Shown here: piece by piece, positions 6,956-13,829 of the stretch
Layout of the letters: every line of letters begins with the position of its first letter
Position numbering within the stretch: the first letter of the stretch is position 1
Assembly (NCBI GenBank): GCA_903928275.1
Contig: CAIYQJ010000164.1
Location: forward strand, 1 to 28,156
Source of the DNA: an uncultured Chloroflexota bacterium
GTDB taxonomy: Bacteria > Chloroflexota > Limnocylindria > Limnocylindrales > CSP1-4
Reading direction: 5' to 3'
Length of the DNA stretch: 28,156 nt
The notes under the pieces: generated by a model
What the model saw: only the letters and a program-made list of their open reading frames with translations
Told to the model about the DNA's origin: nothing
Databases searched by the model: none
Made by a program: the position numbers and the translations under genes

Positions 6956-7354
6956 ATGAACATCTCCGATCCGATCGCGGACATGCTGACCAGGATCCGC
7001 AACGCGTCGCGGGCACGGCATACCGAGGTCCTTCTGCCCGCCTCGCGGACCAAGCGCGAGATCGCCCGGATCCTCGTCGCCGAAGGCTTCATCGCCGGGT
7101 TCAGCGAGGAGCGCGACGGTTCCATGCAGATGATCCGCCTCACGCTCAAGTACATCGACGGCAAGGCGCCGGTCGTCTCCGGGCTCAAGCGGATCAGCAA
7201 GCCGGGACTCCGCGTGTATGCCGGCAAGACCGAGATCCCCCGCGTGCTGGGCGGCCTCGGCATCGTCATCGTGAGCACCAGCAAGGGGATCATGACCGGA
7301 CAGCAGGCGCGAGCGGCGCAGCTGGGCGGCGAGATCCTCGCGTACGTCTGGTAG
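6956..7354 (+). CDS. rpsH: 30S ribosomal protein S8
   Basis: S8 binds the central domain of 16S rRNA and, in E. coli, represses the spc operon by binding mRNA in rplE. The 132-residue product starts with the universal ISDPIADMLTRIRNASRA. It ends with the signature STSKGIMTGQQARAAQLGGE followed by ILAYVW. The middle region SGLKRISKPGLRVYAGKTEI matches the family loop between the two domains. The ATG at 6956 is 10 nt after rpsN with a GAGAGAG stretch upstream. I did not see an obvious 16S-like S8 target site near rplE, but this was not searched by folding. Confidence 0.97.
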   Translation: MNISDPIADMLTRIRNASRARHTEVLLPASRTKREIARILVAEGFIAGFSEERDGSMQMIRLTLKYIDGKAPVVSGLKRISKPGLRVYAGKTEIPRVLGGLGIVIVSTSKGIMTGQQARAAQLGGEILAYVW

Positions 7355-7363
7355 GGGGAGACG

Positions 7364-7915
7364 ATGTCGCGTATCGGCCGCCTCCCCATCACCGTCCCCT
7401 CCGGGGTCGACGTCTCGCTCGACGGGTCCACGATCACGGTGTCCGGCCCCAGGGGGACGCTCACGCGCACCCTGACCCCCCGCATCTCCGTCGTTCGCGA
7501 GGACGGCCGGATCGTCGTCTCCCGCCCGTCGGAGGACAAGACGTCGAAGTCGCTCCACGGCCTCACCCGGACGCTCGTCGCGAACATGGTCGAGGGCGTG
7601 ACGAACGGCTACCGGAAGCCACTCGAGATCACCGGCGTGGGCTACCGCGCCGCGCTGAGCGGGAAGAAGCTCCTGCTCAACCTGGGGTACAGCCATCCGA
7701 TCGAGATCGACCCGCCCGGCGGCATCAGCTTCGAGGTGGAGAGCCCCACGAAGGTCGCCGTCGTCGGGATCGACAAGGAGCTCGTCGGCCAGGTGGCGGC
7801 GGAGGTCCGCGCCACCCGGAAGCCGGAGCCCTACAAGGGCAAGGGCGTCCGCTACGCCGGCGAGGTCATCCGCCGCAAGGCCGGCAAGGCCGGCAAGGTC
7901 GGCGGGAAGAAGTGA
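7364..7915 (+). CDS. rplF: 50S ribosomal protein L6
   Basis: L6 lies by the sarcin-ricin region and the L7/L12 stalk base. The 183-residue product starts MSRIGRLPITVPSGVDVSLD, as L6 does. It shows the two duplicated L6 domains: the first to about residue 80 (ending LVANMVEGVTNGYRKPLEI) and the second with GVGYRAALSGKKLLLNLGYS. The C-terminal signature PEPYKGKGVRYAGEVIRRK is followed by a short repetitive basic end, KAGKAGKVGGKK. The ATG at 7364 has GTAGGGGGAG upstream. The tail is slightly longer than usual and lysine/glycine-rich, which is unremarkable for L6. Confidence 0.97.
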   Translation: MSRIGRLPITVPSGVDVSLDGSTITVSGPRGTLTRTLTPRISVVREDGRIVVSRPSEDKTSKSLHGLTRTLVANMVEGVTNGYRKPLEITGVGYRAALSGKKLLLNLGYSHPIEIDPPGGISFEVESPTKVAVVGIDKELVGQVAAEVRATRKPEPYKGKGVRYAGEVIRRKAGKAGKVGGKK

Positions 7916-7943
7916 CGGTCAAAGACATGAAGGGAACTTCGCG

Positions 7944-8306
7944 ATGACGCTGGCCGCCAGCCGCAGCGCCGCGCGGCAGAAGCGGCACGATCGGATCCGC
8001 CTGTCCATGGCGGGGACGGGTTCTCGTCCGCGCCTCGCGGTCTTCCGCAGCCTCAACCACATCTACGCACAGGTCATCGACGACACGTCCGGCCGGACTC
8101 TCGCCGCCGCCTCCACCCTCGAGAAGGATCTCCGGGGTGCGAAGCAGACGAAGTCCGAGGACGCCGCGGTCGTCGGGCGACTCGTGGCCGAGCGGGCGAA
8201 GTCCGCCGGCATCGACAAGGTCGTCTTCGATCGGGCCGGGTTCAAGTACCACGGTCGGGTCAAGTCGCTCGCCGAGGCCGCCCGCGAGGCGGGCCTCGAC
8301 TTCTGA
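7944..8306 (+). CDS. rplR: 50S ribosomal protein L18
   Basis: L18 delivers 5S rRNA to the 50S subunit together with L5. The 120-residue product begins with a basic RNA-binding arm (RSAARQKRHDRIRLSM). It then has the family core RPRLAVFRSLNHIYAQVIDD and the conserved C-terminal part VVFDRAGFKYHGRVKSLAEA, ending AAREAGLDF. The ATG at 7944 is preceded by AAGGGAAC and sits 28 nt after rplF. rpsE follows after 16 nt. Length and motifs fit without exception. Confidence 0.97.
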   Translation: MTLAASRSAARQKRHDRIRLSMAGTGSRPRLAVFRSLNHIYAQVIDDTSGRTLAAASTLEKDLRGAKQTKSEDAAVVGRLVAERAKSAGIDKVVFDRAGFKYHGRVKSLAEAAREAGLDF

Positions 8307-8322
8307 GCGCGAGGAGCAGTAC

Positions 8323-8856
8323 GTGGCACGAATCGATCCCGCCAAGCTCACCCTCGAGGAGCGCGTCGTCCAGATCAACCGCGTCGCCAAGGTCGTCAAG
8401 GGCGGCCGGCGGTTCAGCTTCAGCGCGGTCGTCGTCGTCGGAGACGGCGACGGCCACGTGGGCGCCGGCCTCGGCAAGGCCGGGGAGGTCCCCGAGGCGA
8501 TCCGGAAGGGCGTCGAGGACGCGAAGAAGCACCTGATCCTGGTCCCCCGCGTGGGGACCACGATCCCGCACGAGGTGCGGACCGAGTTCTCGGCCGCCCG
8601 CGTCATGCTCAAGCCCGCGTCCCAGGGGACCGGCGTCATCGCCGGCAGCTCCGTCCGCGCGGTGATGGAGGCCGCCGGGATCCGCGACATCCTGAGCAAG
8701 GTCCACGGGTCCACGAACCCCGTGAACGTCGTCCGGGCCACGATCGAGGCGCTTCGGACCCTGCGTTCCGCCGAGACGGTCTCGGCGCAGCGCGGCGTCA
8801 CGGTCCGCGCGTTCGTGCCCGGCCAGGCGCGCGAGGAGGCCGGCGATGCCCGGTAG
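8323..8856 (+). CDS. rpsE: 30S ribosomal protein S5
   Basis: S5 helps form the mRNA entry pore and affects decoding fidelity. I place the start at GTG 8323, giving a 177-residue protein beginning MARIDPAKLTLEERVVQINR; a GCGAGGAGC ribosome-binding site lies about 8 nt upstream, and upstream in-frame codons overlap rplR and have no family match. The double-stranded-RNA-binding-like fold is seen in VKGGRRFSFSAVVVVGDGDG and HVGAGLGKAGEVPEAIRKG. The second domain carries VMLKPASQGTGVIAG and ILSKVHGSTNPVNVVRAT. The end overlaps rpmD by 11 nt. Confidence 0.97.
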   Translation: MARIDPAKLTLEERVVQINRVAKVVKGGRRFSFSAVVVVGDGDGHVGAGLGKAGEVPEAIRKGVEDAKKHLILVPRVGTTIPHEVRTEFSAARVMLKPASQGTGVIAGSSVRAVMEAAGIRDILSKVHGSTNPVNVVRATIEALRTLRSAETVSAQRGVTVRAFVPGQAREEAGDAR

Positions 8857-9055
8857 GCTGCGCGTCACCCAGGTGAAGAGCACGATCAGCCATATCGAGC
8901 GCAACCGGGCCACGATCCGCGCGCTCGGCCTCGGCCGGATCGGCCGGACCGTGGAGCTGCCCGACAACGACGCGGTCCGCGGCATGGTCCGCCAGGTCCG
9001 CTTCCTCGTGACCGTCGAGGAGCTGCCCGAGCGCACTGACCAGGAGAAGGCATGA
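8846..9055 (+). CDS. rpmD: 50S ribosomal protein L30
   Basis: L30 is a small peripheral 50S protein. The 69-residue product has the family layout: the strand RLRVTQVKSTISHIERNRAT, the loop-helix IRALGLGRIGRTVELPDN (the conserved LGL.kin.tv...D region), and the closing segment RGMVRQVRFLVTVEE. The ATG at 8846 is inside the end of rpsE, with GCGCGAGGAGGCC upstream as a good ribosome-binding site. The stop overlaps the rplO start (ATGA). The C-terminal ERTDQEKA tail is a few residues longer than a minimal L30. Confidence 0.95.
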   Translation: MPGRLRVTQVKSTISHIERNRATIRALGLGRIGRTVELPDNDAVRGMVRQVRFLVTVEELPERTDQEKA

Positions 9056-9792
9056 AGCTCCACGACCTCCAGCCGGCGGACGGCTCCCGCCGACCGCGGG
9101 TCCGCGTCGGTCGCGGCATCGCGGCCGGCAAGGGCAAGACGGCCGGCAAGGGCACCAAGGGCCAGAAGGCGCGCGCCGGCGGCTCGATCCCCGCGTGGTT
9201 CGAGGGCGGCCAGACGCCCCTCCACCAGCGGATCCCGAAGCTTCGCGGCTTCCGGAACCCGTTCCGGATCGAGTACGAGGTCGTCAACGTGGGCCGCATC
9301 TCGGCGTACGCCGAGGCGGACCGCTTCCTGCCCGCGGGGCCCGATGACGCGAAGAAGGGCACGAAGGCGCCGATCACCGTCAACCAGGAGATCCTCCACG
9401 CGGCCGGGCTCGTCACGTCGCTCGCCAAGCCGCTGAAGATCCTCGGTCACGGCGACGTCACCGTCCCGCTCTTCGTCGTCGCCGACGCCTTCAGCCGCAG
9501 CGCGATCGAGAAGATCGAGGCCGTCGGCGGCACGGCCCAGCCCCTCGAGATCCCGCGCGAGCCTCTCGCCGCTCTCGGTGTCGAGGTGGTCGCGGTCGAG
9601 GTCCAGACGGCGCCCGCGAAGCGCTCCCGCGCCCCCAGGGCTCCGGAGGCCGCTCCCACGACGAAGTCACGCGCCGGATCCGCCCCGGGGGCGGACGCGA
9701 AGGCGGCCCCTGCCGAGCCCGAGACCGTCGAGCCGGAGGCTTCCGTCGAGCCGTCCGACGAGGCGTCGCCCGCGCCCGACGCGGACGCCTGA
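9052..9792 (+). CDS. rplO: 50S ribosomal protein L15 with long acidic/proline-rich C-terminal tail
   Basis: L15 is a late-assembly 50S protein. Residues 1 to about 163 hold the family: MKLHDLQPADGSRR, the basic glycine-rich arm GRGIAAGKGKTAGKGTKGQK, GGQTPLHQRIPKLRGF, and the globular end LKILGHGDVTVPLFVVADAF with IEKIEAVGGTAQ. Typical L15 is about 145-160 residues; this one is 246. The extra roughly 80 residues (164-246) are Ala/Pro/Glu-rich with basic patches first and acidic ones last, and are probably disordered. There is no frameshift sign: the tail is continuous and ends 15 nt before secY. Confidence 0.96.
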   Translation: MKLHDLQPADGSRRPRVRVGRGIAAGKGKTAGKGTKGQKARAGGSIPAWFEGGQTPLHQRIPKLRGFRNPFRIEYEVVNVGRISAYAEADRFLPAGPDDAKKGTKAPITVNQEILHAAGLVTSLAKPLKILGHGDVTVPLFVVADAFSRSAIEKIEAVGGTAQPLEIPREPLAALGVEVVAVEVQTAPAKRSRAPRAPEAAPTTKSRAGSAPGADAKAAPAEPETVEPEASVEPSDEASPAPDADA

Positions 9793-9807
9793 GCCGGACG
9801 CCGCGCC

Positions 9808-11085
9808 GTGTTCGAATCCCTGCTCAACGCCTTCCGCGCGCCCGACATCCGACGGCGCGTCCTCTACGTCGCCGGGATCCTCGTCGTCTTCCGGTTCCTC
9901 TCCCACGTCCCCGTGCCGGGCGCGGACCCGGCCGCCCTGAACCAGTTCTTCCAGAACAACCAGATCTTCAGCTTCCTCGACATGTTCTCCGGCGGCGGCC
10001 TGTCACGCTTCTCCGTGGTCGGGCTGGGCGTGAACCCGTACATCAACGCGTCGATCATCATGCAGCTGATGACCGGCGTGGTCCCCGCGCTCGTCGCCCT
10101 GAGCCGCGAAGGCGAGTACGGCCGGAACAAGATCAACCAGTACACGCGGTACCTGTCGGTCCCGCTCGCACTGCTGCAGGGCTACGGCTTCCTCGCCCTG
10201 CTGAACTCCCAGAAGATCCTCACCACGCCGTTCGACCTCGGGTCGTTCGAGACGCTCACGCAGATCGTCACCCTGACGGCCGGCTCGGTCCTCCTCATGT
10301 GGCTCGGCGAGCTCATCACCGAGAAGGGCATCGGCAACGGCATCAGCTTCATCATCTTCGCGGGCATCGTGGCCAGGGTCCCGGCCGGGATCCAGCGCTA
10401 CCTCGACTCGCCGGACCTCCTCGCGGGCGTCGTGTTCGTGCTGCTCGCGATCGCGATCGTCGCAGTGATCATCTACATCCAGGAGGGCCAGCGGCGCATC
10501 CCGATCCAGTACGCGAGCCGCGTGCGCGGGAGGCGCGTCTACCAGGGAGGGAGCACGTTCCTGCCGTTGCGGGTGAACCAGGCCGGCGTCATCCCGATCA
10601 TCTTCGCCGTGAGCATCCTCCTGTTCCCCAGCCAGATCGCCCAGTACTTCACGACGTCGTCGGTGCCGGTCATCGCCGACATCGCACGGGGCGTCGTGAA
10701 CTTCTTCAGCAACACGATCATCTATGGCGGGCTCTACTTCCTCCTCACGTTCGGGTTCACGTACTTCTACACGGCGTTCACCTTCAAGCCCGATGAGACC
10801 GCCGAGCAGCTCCGCAAGAACGGCGGGTTCATCCCGGGCATCCGGCCGGGCAAGCCCACGGCGGACTACCTCCAGCGGATCGTCACGCGCATCACGCTTC
10901 TCGGCGCCCTCTTCCTCGGCGCGATCGCGGTCACGCCGTTCGTCATCGGCGCGCTCCTGCCGGGTCTCGGCGGGATCACGCTCGGCGGCACCAGCCTTCT
11001 CATCGTCGTGAGCGTGGTCGTCGAGACGCTCAAGCAGCTCGAGGCCCAGCTGCTCATGCGGAACTACGAGGGCTTCATCCGGTGA
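9808..11085 (+). CDS. secY: Preprotein translocase subunit SecY
   Basis: SecY is the pore of the Sec channel that exports and inserts proteins in the plasma membrane. The 425-residue product starts FESLLNAFRAPDIRRRVLY, the standard SecY entry, and has about ten hydrophobic segments. Landmarks are the first helix ILVVFRFLSHVPVPG, the plug region SGGGLSRFSVVGLGVNPYIN, IPIQYASRVRGRRVYQGGST in the cytosolic loop, and NGGFIPGIRPGKPTADYL before helix 8. The start is GTG at 9808, 15 nt after rplO. The stop overlaps adk (GTGA). The family length is about 420-440, so it is complete. Confidence 0.98.
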   Translation: MFESLLNAFRAPDIRRRVLYVAGILVVFRFLSHVPVPGADPAALNQFFQNNQIFSFLDMFSGGGLSRFSVVGLGVNPYINASIIMQLMTGVVPALVALSREGEYGRNKINQYTRYLSVPLALLQGYGFLALLNSQKILTTPFDLGSFETLTQIVTLTAGSVLLMWLGELITEKGIGNGISFIIFAGIVARVPAGIQRYLDSPDLLAGVVFVLLAIAIVAVIIYIQEGQRRIPIQYASRVRGRRVYQGGSTFLPLRVNQAGVIPIIFAVSILLFPSQIAQYFTTSSVPVIADIARGVVNFFSNTIIYGGLYFLLTFGFTYFYTAFTFKPDETAEQLRKNGGFIPGIRPGKPTADYLQRIVTRITLLGALFLGAIAVTPFVIGALLPGLGGITLGGTSLLIVVSVVVETLKQLEAQLLMRNYEGFIR

Positions 11086-11741
11086 GAGTCCTCGTCCTGC
11101 TCGGGGCGCCGGGTGCCGGGAAGGGCACCCAGGCGACCATCCTCGCGCAGAGGCTGGGGCTTCCACACGTGGCGACCGGGGACCTGTTCCGCAACGCGGT
11201 CCGCGCGGGGACGGCCCTCGGTCGCGAGGCGCACGGCTACATGGAGCGCGGGGAGCTCGTCCCCGACGCGATCACGATCGAGATGCTCATCGAGCGCCTG
11301 GGCCGCCCGGACGCCGCGGAAGGAGTCATCCTCGACGGCTTCCCGCGGAGCCGGGCCCAGGCCGAGGCGCTCGAATCGGCGCTTCTCGTCCGGGGCGAGC
11401 GCGTCGAGGTCGCGCTCCTCGTCGACGTCCCGGCCGAGGAGCTCGTCGGCCGGCTGGCCGGCCGGTACGTCTGTCGGCTCGGGGGCCACCCGTATCACGT
11501 CATCCTGAATCCGCCGCGCGTCCCCGGGATCTGCGACGTCGATGGCTCGCCGCTCGAGCAGCGCGAGGACGATCGTCCCGAGGTCGTGCGCGCCCGCCTC
11601 ACTCGCCAGCTGGCCCCCCTCCAGTCGGTCATCGAGTTCTACCGCGCGCGGGGCATCCTCCGGGCCGTGGACGGACGCCAGCCGATCGATCTCGTGAGCC
11701 GGGGCCTCATCGAGGCGCTGGACCCGGTGACGACGGCCTGA
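11082..11741 (+). CDS. adk: Adenylate kinase, long form with degenerate zinc LID
   Basis: Adenylate kinase interconverts ATP + AMP and 2 ADP. The 219-residue product has the P-loop GAPGAGKGTQA (8-18), the AMP-binding ATGDLFRNAV, and the family signature VILDGFPRSRAQA (82-94). The long LID domain is at about 124-165, with YHVILNPPRVPGICDVDG. In Gram-positive enzymes the LID binds zinc through Cys-x2-Cys and Cys-x2-Cys/Asp. Here Cys131, Cys151 and Asp154 remain but the second ligand is Gly134, so zinc binding may be lost or altered. The start is GTG at 11082, overlapping secY; the stop shares one base with map. Confidence 0.96.
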   Translation: MRVLVLLGAPGAGKGTQATILAQRLGLPHVATGDLFRNAVRAGTALGREAHGYMERGELVPDAITIEMLIERLGRPDAAEGVILDGFPRSRAQAEALESALLVRGERVEVALLVDVPAEELVGRLAGRYVCRLGGHPYHVILNPPRVPGICDVDGSPLEQREDDRPEVVRARLTRQLAPLQSVIEFYRARGILRAVDGRQPIDLVSRGLIEALDPVTTA

Positions 11742-12493
11742 TGAGCATCGTCACCCGGAAGTCGGCACGCGAGATCGACCTCATGCGGCACGCCGGCGCG
11801 ATCGTCGCGGAGGTGCTCGCCCTCGTCGAGTCCGAGCTGCGGCCGGGCGTCACGACCGCGCACCTCGACGAGCTCGCGGAGCGTCACATCCGCGACAGCG
11901 GCGCGACCCCGTCGTTCAAGGGTTACAACGACTACCCGGCCTCGATCTGCGTCTCGATCGACGACGAGGTCGTCCACGGCATCCCCGGCGAGCGGACGAT
12001 CCGCGCCGGACAGGTCGTCTCGATCGACGCCGGCGCGATCTGGCAGGGCTACCACGGCGACGCGGCGCGCACCTTCGTCGTGGGCGACGTGCCCGAGACG
12101 GTCACGCAGCTCGTCGCGGACACGCGACTCGGGCTCATCGCCGGCATCGGCGCGGCGCGCCCGGGAGCGCACATCGGCGACATCTCCGCGGCCGTCGAGG
12201 CGGTCGCCGTTCCCCACGGGTACGGCGTGGTCCGCCAGTACGTGGGCCACGGGATCGGGACGCGGATGCACGAGGCGCCGCAGGTCCCCAACTACGCCAC
12301 GTCCCAACGCGGGATGAAGCTTGTGCCGGGCATCTGCCTGGCCATCGAGCCCATGTTCACGCTCGGCACGTGGGAGTGCCTCGTGCGGCCCGACGGCTGG
12401 ACCGTCATCACGGCGGACGGATCGCTCGCCGCCCATTTCGAGCACACGATCGTCATCACGGAGGAGGGTCCGGAGATCCTGACGACCGTCTGA
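11741..12493 (+). CDS. map: Methionine aminopeptidase, type I
   Basis: This cytosolic metalloenzyme removes the N-terminal methionine from nascent proteins. The 250-residue product has the pita-bread fold of type Ia enzymes with no insert. The metal ligands are all present: Asp96 (in SIDAGAIWQGYHGDAARTF), Asp107, His170 (GHGIGTRMHEAPQVPNY), Glu203 (AIEPMFTLG) and Glu235 (FEHTIVITEEG). The substrate-contact histidines His79 (VVHGIPGE) and His177 are also there. The ATG at 11741 overlaps the adk stop by one base. The adk-map-infA order is the standard one for Gram-positive-type genomes. There is no N-terminal SH3-binding zinc extension. Confidence 0.97.
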   Translation: MSIVTRKSAREIDLMRHAGAIVAEVLALVESELRPGVTTAHLDELAERHIRDSGATPSFKGYNDYPASICVSIDDEVVHGIPGERTIRAGQVVSIDAGAIWQGYHGDAARTFVVGDVPETVTQLVADTRLGLIAGIGAARPGAHIGDISAAVEAVAVPHGYGVVRQYVGHGIGTRMHEAPQVPNYATSQRGMKLVPGICLAIEPMFTLGTWECLVRPDGWTVITADGSLAAHFEHTIVITEEGPEILTTV

Positions 12494-12503
12494 GGACGGA
12501 GCC

Positions 12504-12530
12504 TTGCCGGGAACGGCCAGGTTTGATAAC
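12504..12530 (+). promoter_or_regulatory. Candidate internal promoter before infA
   Basis: After map the sequence becomes unusually AT-rich for this window. TTGCCG (12504-12509) resembles a -35 box, and GATAAC (12525-12530), inside TTTGATAACCTATG, resembles a -10 box with a 15-nt spacer; an alternative -10, TAACCT at 12527-12532, gives 17 nt. It would drive infA-rpmJ-rpsM-rpsK-rpsD-rpoA-rplQ with a leader of about 55-60 nt. The match is moderate, and no expression evidence is available. Confidence 0.4.
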
Positions 12531-12595
12531 CTATGCGTTCGTGTGTCGGGCTTCCGCCCACGCATGTCAGCAACATGGAGGAGAGCTGGTCGCCT

Positions 12596-12814
12596 GTGGC
12601 AAAGAAGGAAGACATCGAAGTCGAAGGACCCGTCATCGAGCCGTTGCCGAACACCATGTTCGCGGTGGAGCTCGAGAATGGCCATCGCGTCCTCGCCCAC
12701 ATCAGCGGCAAGCTCCGGATGAACTTCATCCGGATCCTCCCGGGTGATCGGGTGCGCGTGGAGCTATCTCCGTACGACCTCTCGCGCGGTCGGATCACCT
12801 ACCGGCTCAAGTAG
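12596..12814 (+). CDS. infA: Translation initiation factor IF-1
   Basis: IF-1 occupies the ribosomal A site during initiation. The 72-residue OB-fold product reads MAKKEDIEVEGPVIEPLPNT, then FAVELENGHRVLAHISGKLR, MNFIRILPGDRVRVELSPYD and LSRGRITYRLK, nearly identical to the family consensus. I chose GTG at 12596 because family proteins begin MAK(K)ED and because GGAGGAGAG lies about 10 nt upstream. An in-frame ATG at 12575 and earlier codons would add residues with no family counterpart and would include the ribosome-binding site itself. It sits alone between 102 nt upstream and 98 nt downstream of non-coding DNA. Confidence 0.97.
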   Translation: MAKKEDIEVEGPVIEPLPNTMFAVELENGHRVLAHISGKLRMNFIRILPGDRVRVELSPYDLSRGRITYRLK

Positions 12815-12842
12815 CCGGCGACGAACACGATATCCAGCGTCC

Positions 12843-12872
12843 CCGGGCCGGCCACGATGGCGGCGGGCCCGG
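12843..12872 (+). repeat. GC-rich inverted repeat between infA and rpmJ
   Basis: CCGGGCC at 12843-12849 pairs perfectly with GGCCCGG at 12866-12872. Three more inner pairs (GCC 12851-12853 with GGC 12859-12861) close an ACGAT loop, with a one-sided bulge. There is no T-run after it, so it is not a classical intrinsic terminator. It could be an attenuation or mRNA-stability element in the 98-nt gap, or a chance structure in GC-rich DNA. Confidence 0.35.
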
Positions 12873-12912
12873 AGCGCATGACGAGGCGCGTCGACAAGCG
12901 AACGAGGATCCG

Positions 12913-13026
12913 GTGAAGGTTCGAGCATCCGTCAAGGCCCGCTGCGACAAGTGCAAGGTCATCCGTCGCCACGGGACCGTGATGGTCATCTGCACTAACC
13001 CCAAGCACAAGCAGCGGCAGGGCTGA
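12913..13026 (+). CDS. rpmJ: 50S ribosomal protein L36, zinc-binding form
   Basis: L36 is the smallest 50S protein and stabilises 23S rRNA junctions near the GTPase-associated region. The gene encodes 37 residues starting at GTG 12913: MKVRASVKARCDKCKVIRR and ending NPKHKQRQG. The zinc ligands of the C+ form are Cys11, Cys14, Cys27 and His32. GAACGAGGA lies 5-12 nt upstream as ribosome-binding site. It is very short and easily missed by ORF callers, but position (infA-rpmJ-rpsM), length and motif are all exactly those of the family. Confidence 0.97.
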   Translation: MKVRASVKARCDKCKVIRRHGTVMVICTNPKHKQRQG

Positions 13027-13029
13027 TCC

Positions 13030-13401
13030 ATGGCACGCATCGCAGGCGTCGACATCCCGCGCGAGAAGCGCGTCGAGGTCGCGCTCACGTACATCTACGG
13101 GATCGGTCTGTCGACGGCGCAGAAGATCCTCCAGCAGACGAACGTCAACCCGGACACGCGTGTCCGGGACCTGACGGAGGACCAGGTCAACCGCCTGCGC
13201 GAGCTCATCGACAGGCGGTTCAAGGTCGAGGGCGACCTGCGACGCGAGGTCGCGCTGAACATCAAGCGCCTCATCGAGATCGGCTCGTACCGGGGCATGC
13301 GGCACCGCCGCAACCTCCCGGCTCGCGGCCAGCGGACCAAGACGAACGCGCGAGCGCGCCGGGGCCCCAAGAAGACCGTCGGCGCTCGCCGCAAGAAGTA
13401 A
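13030..13401 (+). CDS. rpsM: 30S ribosomal protein S13
   Basis: S13 sits in the 30S head, forms intersubunit bridges with L5 and touches the P-site tRNA with its tail. The 123-residue product starts MARIAGVDIPREKRVEVALT and has the helix-two-turn-helix motif in YIYGIGLSTAQKILQQTNV. The signature GSYRGMRHRRNLPARGQRT is at about 85-103, then TKTNARARRGPKKT and the lysine/arginine-rich tail ending RRKK. The ATG is 3 nt after rpmJ. The tail is a little longer than in E. coli but in the normal range. Confidence 0.98.
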   Translation: MARIAGVDIPREKRVEVALTYIYGIGLSTAQKILQQTNVNPDTRVRDLTEDQVNRLRELIDRRFKVEGDLRREVALNIKRLIEIGSYRGMRHRRNLPARGQRTKTNARARRGPKKTVGARRKK

Positions 13402-13417
13402 GGAAGTACCCCCAGGG

Positions 13418-13813
13418 ATGGCTGACCGCAAGCGCGCCCCGAAGCAGCGCCGCCGAGAACGGAAGAACGTGCCCACGGGGCACGTCCACGTCCTGGCGAG
13501 CTTCAACAACACGATCGTCACGATCACCGACCTCACCGGCAACGTCGTCGCGTGGGGGTCGGCGGGCATCGCCGGGTTCAAGGGTTCGCGGAAGAGCACG
13601 CCCTACGCGGCGGCTCTCGCCGCCGACGGCGCTGCTCGCCGGGCGATGGAGAACGGGATGCGCCAGGTCGAGGTCTTCGTGAAGGGTCCGGGCGCCGGCC
13701 GTGAGCAGGCGATCCGCTCCATCCAGGCGGCGGGCCTCGAGGTGACCGCGATCACCGACGTCACGCCGATCCCGCACAACGGCTGCCGCCCGCCCAAGCG
13801 GCGCCGGGTCTGA
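13418..13813 (+). CDS. rpsK: 30S ribosomal protein S11
   Basis: S11 lies on the 30S platform beside the Shine-Dalgarno helix. The 131-residue product has a basic N-terminal arm (KRAPKQRRRERKNVPTGHVH), then the family core LASFNNTIVTITDLTGNVVA, GSRKSTPYAAALAADGAARR and the signature VFVKGPGAGREQAIRSIQAA. It ends TDVTPIPHNGCRPPKRRRV, the universal S11 terminus. The ATG at 13418 follows TAAGGAAGTACC (ribosome-binding site) and is 16 nt after rpsM. Nothing departs from the family. Confidence 0.98.
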   Translation: MADRKRAPKQRRRERKNVPTGHVHVLASFNNTIVTITDLTGNVVAWGSAGIAGFKGSRKSTPYAAALAADGAARRAMENGMRQVEVFVKGPGAGREQAIRSIQAAGLEVTAITDVTPIPHNGCRPPKRRRV

Positions 13814-13829
13814 GCAAGGACCGACCACC

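Noticed and set aside
11455..11465. GGCCGGC-rich palindromic stretch in adk as a regulatory hairpin
   Set aside because: It lies inside conserved adk codons (RLAGRY region) and is explained by codon choice in GC-rich DNA.
12533..12595. Longer IF-1 with about 20 extra N-terminal residues
   Set aside because: The extension covers the GGAGGAGAG ribosome-binding site, and family members start at MAK(K)ED.
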